From QUBU01 sp014337915 (lineage in GTDB: Bacteria > Pseudomonadota > Gammaproteobacteria > Steroidobacterales > GCA-2729495), in the NCBI GenBank assembly GCA_030263395.1, contig SZOW01000011.1, positions 1 through 64,000 on the forward strand: a stretch of DNA of 64,000 nucleotides, written 5' to 3'. The notes beneath the pieces are model-generated. The model was not told the DNA's origin. It worked only from the letters and a program-made list of their open reading frames with translations, and made no database searches. The number at the start of each line of letters is the position of its first letter. Position 1 is the stretch's first letter. Below are positions 17,176 to 27,077 of the stretch, piece by piece. The translations under genes and the position numbers were made by a program.

Positions 17176-17197
<22 letters not shown>
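16766..17197 (-). CDS. mutT: 8-oxo-dGTP diphosphatase MutT-like Nudix hydrolase
   Basis: A 143-residue Nudix protein expected to cleanse oxidised dGTP. The Nudix box is complete: GGKLAPGEAPLAGLVRELRE followed by EIGVEV (Gx5Ex7REUxEExGU pattern). The substrate-side motifs VVAGVLRSEEGLVLIARRP and GGWEFPGG are MutT-like, and no thiamine-phosphate synthase domain is fused to it. The only in-frame start, ATG at 17197, lies 22 nt inside the secA 3' end, implying translational coupling; secA-mutT is the E. coli order. Confidence 0.92.
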
Positions 17198-19947
<2,750 letters not shown>

Positions 19948-20154
19948 AGGTCAGGTTCTCCCGGCGGCAATATTCGTGGACTGCCAGCTCGCCGCCTTGC
20001 GGGCCTCGCGGATTGCAGCGGTTTGCGGCGCCGCGCGCACACGGCACCCACCCCCCGGACGTTCGGGGGCGCCTATTCTACGGCCCTTTGGGGGGATCCG
20101 GCACAACTGCGCGGCCCCGCGGAGCCGGGGGCCCTTGCCGCAATGGGGTGGGCC

Positions 20155-21075
20155 TCAGCTGGCCTGACGGATGAACCGCTGCGGATCCACCGGCCGCCCG
20201 TTGTGCCAGACCTCGAAATGCAGGTTCGGCCCGGTGGCGCGGCCGGTCGCGCCCATGAGGGCGATGGTGTCGCCCTGCTGCACGTGGTCGCCCACGCGCA
20301 CCAGGTTGCGGGCATTGTGGGCGTAGCGGGTCACGTAGCCATTGCCGTGGGTGACCTCCACCATGCTGCCGTAGCCCTGGCGCGGACCCGCCCAGGTGAC
20401 GACGCCAGTGGCAACCGCCACGATCTCGGTGCCGAGCTTGGCCGCAAAATCGATGCCGCGGTGCTCGCGCAGCTCGCCGGTGAACGGGTCGGTGCGCCGG
20501 CCGAAATCGCTGGATATGAAGCCGGCCTTGACCGGGCGGCCGCGGGGCCGGATTTCTTCGTTCAGCTTGCGATCGACCAGCAGCGTCGCGAGGATCGACA
20601 ACTGGCGCTGCTGGTGGCCGAGGCGGATGTCCAGGTCGTCGAGTTCGCTGCCGAGGCCGGCCATGCCACTGGCGCTGACTGCAGGCTCGTCAGGCCCGCC
20701 GACGCCAGGCGCGGCTGAAAAGTCGAACTCCCCGTCATCCAGCTTCGCCATCTCCGTGAGCCGGCCGCCGAGCGCATTGAGGCGGATGACCTGGGCATTG
20801 AGGCTGGCGACACGGATGGCGAGCGCGTTCACGCGGTCGCGGGCGGCGTCGCGGGCCTGCTCCACGGCCGCCTGCTGCCCGGCGATGGCCTGCTGCAGTT
20901 CCACGATCCGTTCATCGGCCGGCACGTGGCCGAAGCTGCGCGCCATGCCGAAGCCCAGGCCGAAGCAGCCCGCCAGCACCGCAAGCGCCGAGATGGCGAT
21001 GCCGGCCGCCAGCGGCGGCGTCAGCGTCAGGTGCCGCGTGCCGCGCGTGCTGCGGCAGAGAACGATGAAATTCAT
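20155..21075 (-). CDS. LytM/M23-family peptidase-like envelope protein, preceded by a c-di-GMP riboswitch
   Basis: A 306-residue inner-membrane-anchored protein: one transmembrane segment near residues 23-43, a coiled coil (about 60-115: ERIVELQQAIAGQQAAVEQ), then a C-terminal M23 domain (about 205-300). The zinc-site HRGIDFA motif is intact and YAHN supplies the third conserved His, but the HxH motif reads GPNLHFEV, so its first His is Asn; activity may be lost or altered and the protein could act as an amidase activator or scaffold. The ATG at 21075 follows GGGGGA; longer starts fall inside the riboswitch. It is upstream of secA, a common gammaproteobacterial order. Confidence 0.88.
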   Translation of the reverse strand: MNFIVLCRSTRGTRHLTLTPPLAAGIAISALAVLAGCFGLGFGMARSFGHVPADERIVELQQAIAGQQAAVEQARDAARDRVNALAIRVASLNAQVIRLNALGGRLTEMAKLDDGEFDFSAAPGVGGPDEPAVSASGMAGLGSELDDLDIRLGHQQRQLSILATLLVDRKLNEEIRPRGRPVKAGFISSDFGRRTDPFTGELREHRGIDFAAKLGTEIVAVATGVVTWAGPRQGYGSMVEVTHGNGYVTRYAHNARNLVRVGDHVQQGDTIALMGATGRATGPNLHFEVWHNGRPVDPQRFIRQAS

Positions 21076-21194
21076 GCGCCGGATCCCCCTGGGCGCTGCG
21101 TCCCGCTTGTTGCTGTTGTTGTCGCGGCGGTCGCCACCGGTACTGCCGGCTGGCGGACCTGCGCCCAAGCTGTCGTCGCCGCGGGCCCGCGCCC

Positions 21195-21283
21195 GCGAGT
21201 TCGGCAACCCCGCTATCATAGGAATCGCTCCTGAAGACCGGTGGCTTTGCGTCCCCGCCTTTCGACGGGTTTGCCCTTATCGC
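21195..21283 (-). ncRNA. cyclic-di-GMP-I (GEMM-I) riboswitch upstream of the M23 gene
   Basis: Read on the minus strand, the 89 nt contain in order GGGCAAACC, a 5-bp stem with a GAAA tetraloop, GGGACGCAAAGCC, CCGG at the base of the second stem, and AGCGGGGTTGCCG. This is the invariant skeleton of the GEMM-I aptamer, in the right order and spacing. A short P1 pairing GCGA (21280-21283) with TCGC (21195-21198) closes it. It begins only about 3 nt after the predicted transcription start of a promoter at 21291-21319 and lies 119 nt before the M23 start codon. Binding to c-di-GMP is inferred from the family. Confidence 0.93.
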
Positions 21284-21290
21284 CAGCGCG

Positions 21291-21319
21291 ACTATGCCGG
21301 GCGATTTGATATAAGACAA
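21291..21319 (-). promoter_or_regulatory. promoter of the riboswitch-M23 transcript
   Basis: On the minus strand TTGTCT (21314-21319), 17 bp, CATAGT (21291-21296): 4/6 matches each with ideal spacing. The predicted start near 21286 coincides with the 5' edge of the aptamer, which supports the call. It overlaps the divergent dciA promoter. Confidence 0.6.
21307..21315 (+). promoter_or_regulatory. extended -10 promoter of dciA
   Basis: TGATATAAG is a TGnTATAAG extended -10 with no convincing -35. It predicts a start near 21322, 38 bp before the dciA ATG, and shares bases with the divergent riboswitch promoter. Confidence 0.45.
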
Positions 21320-21359
21320 GAATGCGGCTTCACATTGCCCGGGCCGCGGACCGTGATGG

Positions 21360-21683
21360 ATGTCCCGGAAAATACCCAAGCCCCTGTCCGAGATCGTGTT
21401 CCGCCCTGGCACTCAGCTCCAGGAACTGGCGGACCGTGCCGCAGCGACCGTCAGGCTCGGCGATGCGCTGCGCGCCGGGCTGCCCCCCAGCCTGGCCGAT
21501 CAGGTCCGTGGCGCCAGCCTGCGCGATGACGGCACGCTCGTGGTCCTTGCCGCGAGCCCGGCCTGGGCGGCACGGCTGCGCTTCGAGGCCGGTGCCCTGC
21601 TCGATTGCGCACGCCGGCAGGTACCGGCGGCAAAGCGGGTGGAGGTGAGGGTGGCAGGGCCGGGCAACCCCGCGGACGGCTGA
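21360..21683 (+). CDS. dciA: DciA-like helicase-operator protein (DUF721)
   Basis: A 107-residue protein of the DUF721/DciA family, the ancestral loader-partner of the replicative helicase DnaB in bacteria lacking DnaC. The N-terminal half carries the KH-like fold, with LVVLAASPAWAARLRFE as its most recognisable block, and the C-terminus ends in a short disordered tail. Small DciA proteins encoded near lpxC, M23 and secA genes are common in gammaproteobacteria. It is divergent from the M23 gene and converges on lpxC with 16 bp between stops. The assignment rests on context and this block rather than on catalytic residues. Confidence 0.8.
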   Translation: MSRKIPKPLSEIVFRPGTQLQELADRAAATVRLGDALRAGLPPSLADQVRGASLRDDGTLVVLAASPAWAARLRFEAGALLDCARRQVPAAKRVEVRVAGPGNPADG

Positions 21684-21699
21684 GCGCCGTCGGCCAGGC

Positions 21700-22611
21700 T
21701 CAGACGACCGCTGCCGGCGCCAGGAAGGAAATCGGTGCGCGGCTCTGGTTCTCGAACGTCACCAGTTCCCAGGCCTCTCGTTCCGCCAGCAACGCGCGGC
21801 ACAGCTGGTTATTCAGCGAGTGCCCGGACTTGAAGCCGGAGTACTCGCCGATGAGCGCATGGCCCAGCAGGTAGATATCACCGATGGCGTCGAGGATCTT
21901 GTGCTTGACGAACTCATCCTCGAACCGCAGCCCGTCCTCGTTGAGGATGCGGAAGTCATCCAGCACGATGGCGTTGCCCATGCTGCCGCCGAGCGTCAGG
22001 TTGCGGGCGCGCAGCGCCTCGATTTCCCTGGCGAAGCCGAAGGTGCGGGCGCGGCTCACTTCCTTCAGGAAGGAGGTCGAGGAGAAATCCACCGACGCTT
22101 CCTGCGAGTGGCGCTTGAAGACCGCATGGTCGAAGTCGATGCGGAAATTCACCCGCATACCAGCATAGGGACGGAACTCCGCCCACTTGTCGCCGTCCTC
22201 GACCCGCACCGGCTTGCGGATGCGGATGAAGCGCTTCGGCGCGGACTGCTCGGCGATGCCCGCCGACTGCAGCAGGAACACGAAAGGCGCCGCACTGCCA
22301 TCCATGATCGGCACCTCGGGCGCGGTGAGGTCGACATAGGCATTGTCGATGCCGAGGCCGGCCATCGCGGCCAGCAGGTGCTCCACCGTGGCGACCTTCA
22401 CCGAGCCCTTCACCAGCGTCGTGCCCAGCATCGTTTCGCCGACGTTGAGCGCATGGGCGGCCACGTCCGCGGGCGGCTCGAGGTCGACCCGGCGGAACAC
22501 CACGCCGGTGTTCTCGGCCGCCGGACGCAGGGTCATGTAGACCTTGCGACCGGTATGCAGGCCGATGCCGGTGGCGCGGATCGCGGTTTTCAGGGTTCGC
22601 TGCTTCAACAT
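21700..22611 (-). CDS. lpxC: UDP-3-O-acyl-N-acetylglucosamine deacetylase LpxC
   Basis: The 303-residue zinc enzyme that commits precursor to lipid A. Zinc ligands and catalytic residues are visible in VATVEHLLAAMAGLGIDN (His), FVKHKILDAIGDIYLLG (His and Asp) and FKSGHSLNNQL (His); MDGSAAPFVF and LNEDGLRFEDE are also diagnostic. MLKQRTLKTAIRATGIGLH is the standard N-terminus, fixing the ATG at 22611; the longer frame upstream is spurious. It is the last gene of the dcw cluster and is separated from ftsZ by 253 bp holding a direct repeat, suggesting its own promoter. Confidence 0.97.
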   Translation of the reverse strand: MLKQRTLKTAIRATGIGLHTGRKVYMTLRPAAENTGVVFRRVDLEPPADVAAHALNVGETMLGTTLVKGSVKVATVEHLLAAMAGLGIDNAYVDLTAPEVPIMDGSAAPFVFLLQSAGIAEQSAPKRFIRIRKPVRVEDGDKWAEFRPYAGMRVNFRIDFDHAVFKRHSQEASVDFSSTSFLKEVSRARTFGFAREIEALRARNLTLGGSMGNAIVLDDFRILNEDGLRFEDEFVKHKILDAIGDIYLLGHALIGEYSGFKSGHSLNNQLCRALLAEREAWELVTFENQSRAPISFLAPAAVV

Positions 22612-22759
22612 CGCTTTACTCCCCGGGACTGGCTGCGGGTACCGGCCAGGCGCCCGGCGCCCGACCTTGTCGCAGCAGTGCCACAGTGATGCCCACTCGC
22701 GGCATTTCACCAGGCCCGGAATGTTCTCCAACTGCGCACTTTGGATCTCGATAAGTCTT

Positions 22760-22796
22760 TGATTTGCCAGATAATGGCTGCTGACTTACCAGATAT
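22760..22796. repeat. imperfect 15-bp direct repeat in the ftsZ-lpxC spacer
   Basis: TGATTTGCCAGATAA (22760-22774) and TGACTTACCAGATAT (22782-22796) match at 12 of 15 positions and start 22 bp apart, two helical turns. The surrounding stretch is noticeably AT-richer than the genes. It lies 149-185 bp upstream of the lpxC start. The arrangement looks like tandem operator sites on one DNA face, but no regulator is identified. Confidence 0.55.
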
Positions 22797-22864
22797 CGCA
22801 GACACAACGCGCGCACGTTAACACAGGACGTGATGCAGCCGCAACGAACCCATTGCCCCTCGCC

Positions 22865-24046
22865 TCAGTCCGCCTGCCGCCGCAGGAACGCCGGGATGTC
22901 CAGCATCTCGAAGTTCGCCTCCGCCGCCGGACCCGACATGACCGGCGATTCGTTCACTGCCCGCCGCCGGTAGGCCGGCCGCTCGTAGCCCTCGTAGCTC
23001 GGCTGCACCGGCTCGGGCGCGGCGGCTGCCGGACTTGCCGCGCGCGGCACCACGCGCATCGGCGTCACCTCGGGCTGGCGCAGCGCCTCCGGCCGGCCGA
23101 GGCCGGTGGCGACCACGGTGACGCGGATGCTGTCGGACATCTCCGGATCGATGACCGTGCCGATGACCACGGTGGCGTCGTCCGACGCACACTGCTTGAC
23201 GGTCTCGCCCACCTGGTGGAACTCGCCGATCGAAAGATCCATGCCGGCCGTCACGTTGACGAGGATGCCGCGTGCGCCCTGCAGGTTCACTTCCTCGAGC
23301 AGCGGGCTGGAAATGGCGGCTTCGGCGGCCTCGCGGGCCCGGTCCTGGCCGGTGGCCGTGCCGGAACCCATCATGGCCATACCCATCTCGCCCATCACGG
23401 TGCGTACGTCGGCAAAGTCGACGTTGATCAGACCCGGCCGGGTGATCAGCTCGGCGATGCCCTGCACCGCACCCTGCAGCACTTCATTGGCGGCGCGGAA
23501 GGCATCGAGCAGCGTGGTCTGCGAACCGAGCACCGACAGCAGCTTCTCGTTGGGAATGGTGATCAGCGAGTCGACGTACTTGCCGAGGTCGTGGATGCCC
23601 TGGTCGGCCGCGGTCAGGCGCTTGCGGCCTTCCATCTTGAAGGGCTTGGTCACGACGGCGACCGTGAGAATGCCGAGCTCCTTGGCCACCTGGGCCACCA
23701 CTGGTGCTGCGCCGGTGCCGGTGCCGCCGCCGAGGCCGGCGGTGATGAACAGCATGTCGGCGCCGGTGATCACCTCGATGATCCGGTCGCGGTCCTCCAT
23801 GGCGGCCTGGCGGCCGACATCCGGGTCCGCACCCGCACCCAGGCCCTTGGTGATGTTGCAGCCGATCTGCAGTGCCGTGCGGACATTGGACCCGCGCAGG
23901 GCCTGGGCGTCGGTGTTGGCGCAGATGAACTCCACGCCCTCGATACCGCAGCTGGCCATGTGCTTGACGGCGTTGCCGCCGCCACCGCCGACGCCGATGA
24001 CCTTGATCACCGCGTTCTGGCTCATCGTATCCATCAGTTCAAACAT
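22865..24046 (-). CDS. ftsZ: cell division tubulin homologue FtsZ
   Basis: The 393-residue GTPase that polymerises into the Z ring. MFELMDTMSQNAVIKVIGVG is a near-consensus start; the GGGGGNAV loop, the tubulin signature GGGTGTGAAPVVA and the T7 loop NVDFADVRTVM are present. A variable Pro/Ala-rich linker (about residues 318-375) ends in the C-terminal peptide DIPAFLRRQAD, the site bound by FtsA, ZapD and ZipA. GGAGGAG precedes the start. It is 62 bp from ftsA; the spacer has an AAC-type microrepeat and a GC stem. Confidence 0.98.
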   Translation of the reverse strand: MFELMDTMSQNAVIKVIGVGGGGGNAVKHMASCGIEGVEFICANTDAQALRGSNVRTALQIGCNITKGLGAGADPDVGRQAAMEDRDRIIEVITGADMLFITAGLGGGTGTGAAPVVAQVAKELGILTVAVVTKPFKMEGRKRLTAADQGIHDLGKYVDSLITIPNEKLLSVLGSQTTLLDAFRAANEVLQGAVQGIAELITRPGLINVDFADVRTVMGEMGMAMMGSGTATGQDRAREAAEAAISSPLLEEVNLQGARGILVNVTAGMDLSIGEFHQVGETVKQCASDDATVVIGTVIDPEMSDSIRVTVVATGLGRPEALRQPEVTPMRVVPRAASPAAAAPEPVQPSYEGYERPAYRRRAVNESPVMSGPAAEANFEMLDIPAFLRRQAD

Positions 24047-24108
24047 TGCCGTATCTCCTCCACAAACAACAACAACGCACCCTGGGGCCTCTATGAGTCA
24101 GGGGCCCC

Positions 24109-25344
24109 TTAGAAACTTCCCTGGAACCAGGCCTTCATGCGGGCCCAGACGTCCTGCATCCCGGGGCTCAGCGGTGGCTCACCGCCTGCCCTCGCCGCCC
24201 GGTCGCGCGCATACAGCAGCAGGCCGACACCGGTGGCGTGGATCGGGTTGCGCACCACGTCGCCAAGCCCGCGCACGTGCTGCGGCAGGCCGAGGCGCAC
24301 CGGCATGTGGAACACCTCCTCCGCCAGTTCCACCGCACCTTCCATCTTGGAACTGCCGCCGGTGAGCACCACGCCCGCCGCCACCATCTCCTCGAAGCCG
24401 CTGCGGCGCAGTTCGTCGCGCACGAAGCCGAAGAGCTCCTCGTAGCGGGGCTCGACCACCTCCGCCAGCGTCTGCCGCGCCAGGCGCCGCGACGGGCGAT
24501 CGCCCACGCTCGGCACTTCGATGGTCTCGTCGGCCGTCGCCAGCTGCGACAAGGCGCAGGCGTACTTGATCTTGATCTCCTCGGCGTACTGGGTCGGCGT
24601 CCGCAGCGAGATCGCGATGTCGTTGGTCACCTGGTCGCCGGCGATGGGGATCACCGCGGTGTGGCGGATGGCGCCGGAGTTGAACACCGCGATGTCGGTG
24701 GTGCCGCCGCCGACATCCACCAGGCACACGCCGAGTTCCTTCTCGTCGTCGGTGAGCACCGCATGGCTGGAGGCCAGCTGCTCGAGCACGATGTCCTCCA
24801 CCTCCAGGCCGCAGCGCTGCACGCACTTGACGATGTTCTGGGCCGCGCTGGCCGCGCCGGTCACCATGTGGACCCGGGCCTCGAGGCGCACGCCGGACAT
24901 GCCGATCGGCTCGCGGATGCCCTCCTGCCCGTCGATGATGAATTCCTGCGGCAGGACATGGAGGATCTTCTGGTCGGCCGGGATGGCCACGGCACGCGCC
25001 GCGTCGATGACGCGGTCGACGTCGCTGCGGGTCACCTCGCGGTCACGGATGGCGACGATGCCATGGGAATTGAGGCTGCGCACGTGGCTGCCGGCAATGC
25101 CGGTGTAGACCGCATGGATCTCGCAGCCAGCCATCAGCTCGGCCTCTTCCACCGCACGCTGGATCGAGGTCACGGTGGACTCGATGTTGACCACCACGCC
25201 CTTCTTCAGGCCGCGGGAGGGATGCATGCCGAAGCCGATGACCTCCAGCGAATTGTCTTCCTGCAGCTCGCCGACGATGGCCACCACCTTCGAGGTGCCG
25301 ATGTCGAGTCCCACCAGCAGCCGTTGCTCGGATTTCTTAGGCAT
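24109..25344 (-). CDS. ftsA: cell division actin homologue FtsA
   Basis: A 411-residue actin-family ATPase that tethers FtsZ to the membrane. VGLDIGTSKVVAIVGEL is the phosphate-1 motif, VCLVDVGGGTTDIAVF phosphate-2 and VVLTGGSSKMEGAVELAEE the adenosine motif; an SHS2 (1C) domain lies at about residues 85-165. The C-terminal amphipathic helix VWARMKAWFQGSF is the membrane-targeting sequence. The start overlaps the ftsQ stop by 8 nt. Confidence 0.97.
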   Translation of the reverse strand: MPKKSEQRLLVGLDIGTSKVVAIVGELQEDNSLEVIGFGMHPSRGLKKGVVVNIESTVTSIQRAVEEAELMAGCEIHAVYTGIAGSHVRSLNSHGIVAIRDREVTRSDVDRVIDAARAVAIPADQKILHVLPQEFIIDGQEGIREPIGMSGVRLEARVHMVTGAASAAQNIVKCVQRCGLEVEDIVLEQLASSHAVLTDDEKELGVCLVDVGGGTTDIAVFNSGAIRHTAVIPIAGDQVTNDIAISLRTPTQYAEEIKIKYACALSQLATADETIEVPSVGDRPSRRLARQTLAEVVEPRYEELFGFVRDELRRSGFEEMVAAGVVLTGGSSKMEGAVELAEEVFHMPVRLGLPQHVRGLGDVVRNPIHATGVGLLLYARDRAARAGGEPPLSPGMQDVWARMKAWFQGSF

Positions 25345-26122
25345 GCGGCCGGCGCTCCTCGTCGGTTGTGGTGCGTGCCGCGGCGGGACTCTTCCAGCCG
25401 ATGGCGAAGCCGTTGGGATAGCGCATGTCCACGTAGTCCACTTCTCCCGCCATATGGGTCAGGGTCCGGTCCAGCACCTGGAAGAACCGCGCGATGCGCT
25501 CGTCGATGCTGTTGGCACCGAGGCGCACCTGGAGGCCGTTGCTGGTCTGGAACGCCCAGGCGCCGCGCGCATCGAGCGTCACGCTGGCGGCGGACATCCC
25601 GCGGTGCTCGAGCTGTTCCTGGACGGCGAAGTAGCGTTGTGTCACCTGTGCCTCCGTTCCCGGCGGTCCCTTCAGGCGCGGCAGTTCGGCAGGAACGTGC
25701 CCGGCATCGGGCAGGAACAGTTCACCGGCGGCGTTGAGCAGGCCGCGCTCGCCCCAGCAGGCGATGGGCTTTTCCTCGCGCACCGCGACCTCGAGCGTGC
25801 CCGGGAAGCGGCGGCGCACTTCCACGTTGGCCACCCACGGCAGGTCGGTGAGCGTCCGGCGGATGCCCTCCAGGTCGACGTCGAGGAATCCCGCCCTTGC
25901 ATAGGGCTCCACGAGCGCCTCGACCTGAATCGCCGTGACGCGCTGGAACTGGCCACTGAGCTGCAGCGTGACGATCGGCCGGTTCAGCAGCCAGGCGCTG
26001 GCCTGGTAGCCGCCCAGCGCGAGGACCAGCACCGCGGCCGCCACCCCGATGACACGCCAGGGAATGGCCGGCATCTTCAGGGCCGGCCGCTCGGCGCGAC
26101 GACGGTTACGCCTGCGCAGCAT
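25337..26122 (-). CDS. ftsQ: divisome bitopic protein FtsQ
   Basis: A 261-residue inner-membrane protein connecting early and late divisome parts with FtsL and FtsB. A very basic N-terminal tail (MLRRRNRRRAERP), one transmembrane helix at about residues 26-46, a POTRA domain (VTAIQVEALVEPYARAGFLD), and the FtsQ beta domain (DLPWVANVEVRRRFPGTLEV, MRYPNGFAIGWK) are seen. The ATG at 26122 starts 17 nt inside the ddl 3' end; a longer frame exists but is not needed. Confidence 0.95.
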   Translation of the reverse strand: MLRRRNRRRAERPALKMPAIPWRVIGVAAAVLVLALGGYQASAWLLNRPIVTLQLSGQFQRVTAIQVEALVEPYARAGFLDVDLEGIRRTLTDLPWVANVEVRRRFPGTLEVAVREEKPIACWGERGLLNAAGELFLPDAGHVPAELPRLKGPPGTEAQVTQRYFAVQEQLEHRGMSAASVTLDARGAWAFQTSNGLQVRLGANSIDERIARFFQVLDRTLTHMAGEVDYVDMRYPNGFAIGWKSPAAARTTTDEERRPHA

Positions 26123-27077
26123 GCGCCTCGCCCTCCCGCGGAAAGCTGGTCTCGAGGATGCGCCAGACCAGTTCATCGAAGCCGGTGCCGGCCGCGGCAG
26201 CCGCCATCGGCACCAGGCTGTGGCTGGTCATGCCAGGCACCGTGTTGACCTCCAGTACCCTGGCGATGCCATCCGCACCGGCCATCAGGTCCACCCGCCC
26301 CCAGCCCGAAGCCGCCACCGCATCGAAGGCAGCGGCGGCCACCGCCGCGAAGCGCTGCTCGGTCGCGGGCTCCAGGCCGCAGGGGCAGATGTAGCGGGTC
26401 TCGTCGCTGAAATACTTCGCCTGGTAGTCGTAGAAGATGGCCCTGGCCTCGATGCGGATCAGCGGCAGCACGCGGTCATGGAGGATGGCTGCGGTGTACT
26501 CGGCACCCTGGATCCACTCCTCGCAGAACACCTCGTCACCGAAGCGCGCGGCGGTGGCATAGGCGTGGGGCAGGTCTTCTGCTCGCTGCACCTTGCTCAT
26601 GCCGATGCTGGAACCTTCACTGGCCGGCTTGACGATCAGCGGCAGGCCAAGCTCGGCCAGCGCCGGGGCAAAGTCGCGCTCGCCGGCGAGCACGTGGAAG
26701 CGTGGTGTCGGCACGCCGACGGCCGCCAGCAGACGCTTGGTGCGCAGCTTGTCCATGGCGATGGCCGAGCCAAGCACGCCGCTGCCCGTGAACGGGATGC
26801 CGAGGCAGCTGAGCAGGCCCTGCATGCTGCCGTCCTCGCCGCCACGGCCGTGCAGGGCAATCCAGGCGCGGTCGAAGCCGCCCTGCTGGAGCGCGGCCGG
26901 AAAATCGCTGGACGGATCGAGCCGCTCCGCGCGCACGCCCTGGCGCAGCAGGGCCTGGTGCACGGCCTCGCCGGTCAGCAGCGAGATCTCGCGTTCCGAG
27001 GACTTGCCGCCGAGGAGCACGGCCACCTTGCCGAAGGCTGCCGGATCGCTGATACGTGGATACCTGCCGGAACTCAT
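26106..27077 (-). CDS. ddl: D-alanine--D-alanine ligase
   Basis: A 323-residue ATP-grasp enzyme that makes the D-Ala-D-Ala end of the pentapeptide. KVAVLLGGKSSEREISLLTG at the N-terminus, GRGGEDGSMQGLLSCLGIPF, EEWIQGAEYTAAIL and the catalytic VLEVNTVPGMTSHSLVPMAA block are all present. Its ATG overlaps murB by 4 nt and its 3' end overlaps ftsQ, keeping the usual murC-murB-ddl-ftsQ order (DdlB type). Confidence 0.97.
   Translation of the reverse strand: MSSGRYPRISDPAAFGKVAVLLGGKSSEREISLLTGEAVHQALLRQGVRAERLDPSSDFPAALQQGGFDRAWIALHGRGGEDGSMQGLLSCLGIPFTGSGVLGSAIAMDKLRTKRLLAAVGVPTPRFHVLAGERDFAPALAELGLPLIVKPASEGSSIGMSKVQRAEDLPHAYATAARFGDEVFCEEWIQGAEYTAAILHDRVLPLIRIEARAIFYDYQAKYFSDETRYICPCGLEPATEQRFAAVAAAAFDAVAASGWGRVDLMAGADGIARVLEVNTVPGMTSHSLVPMAAAAAGTGFDELVWRILETSFPREGEAHAAQA

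Noticed and set aside
20040..20080. CCCCCG/CGGGGG hairpin between the M23 gene and secA as terminator
   Set aside because: A 6-bp stem without U-tract in very GC-rich sequence; secA probably needs read-through or its own weak promoter, which I could not identify.
21076..21219. Longer M23 frame starting at an ATG at 21219
   Set aside because: That ATG lies within the c-di-GMP riboswitch aptamer, and the extra residues are low-complexity; the transmembrane anchor begins after 21075.
24047..24108. AAC microrepeat and GC stem between ftsA and ftsZ as a phase-variable or regulatory element
   Set aside because: Only four AAC units lie in an untranslated leader; too short and common to interpret.
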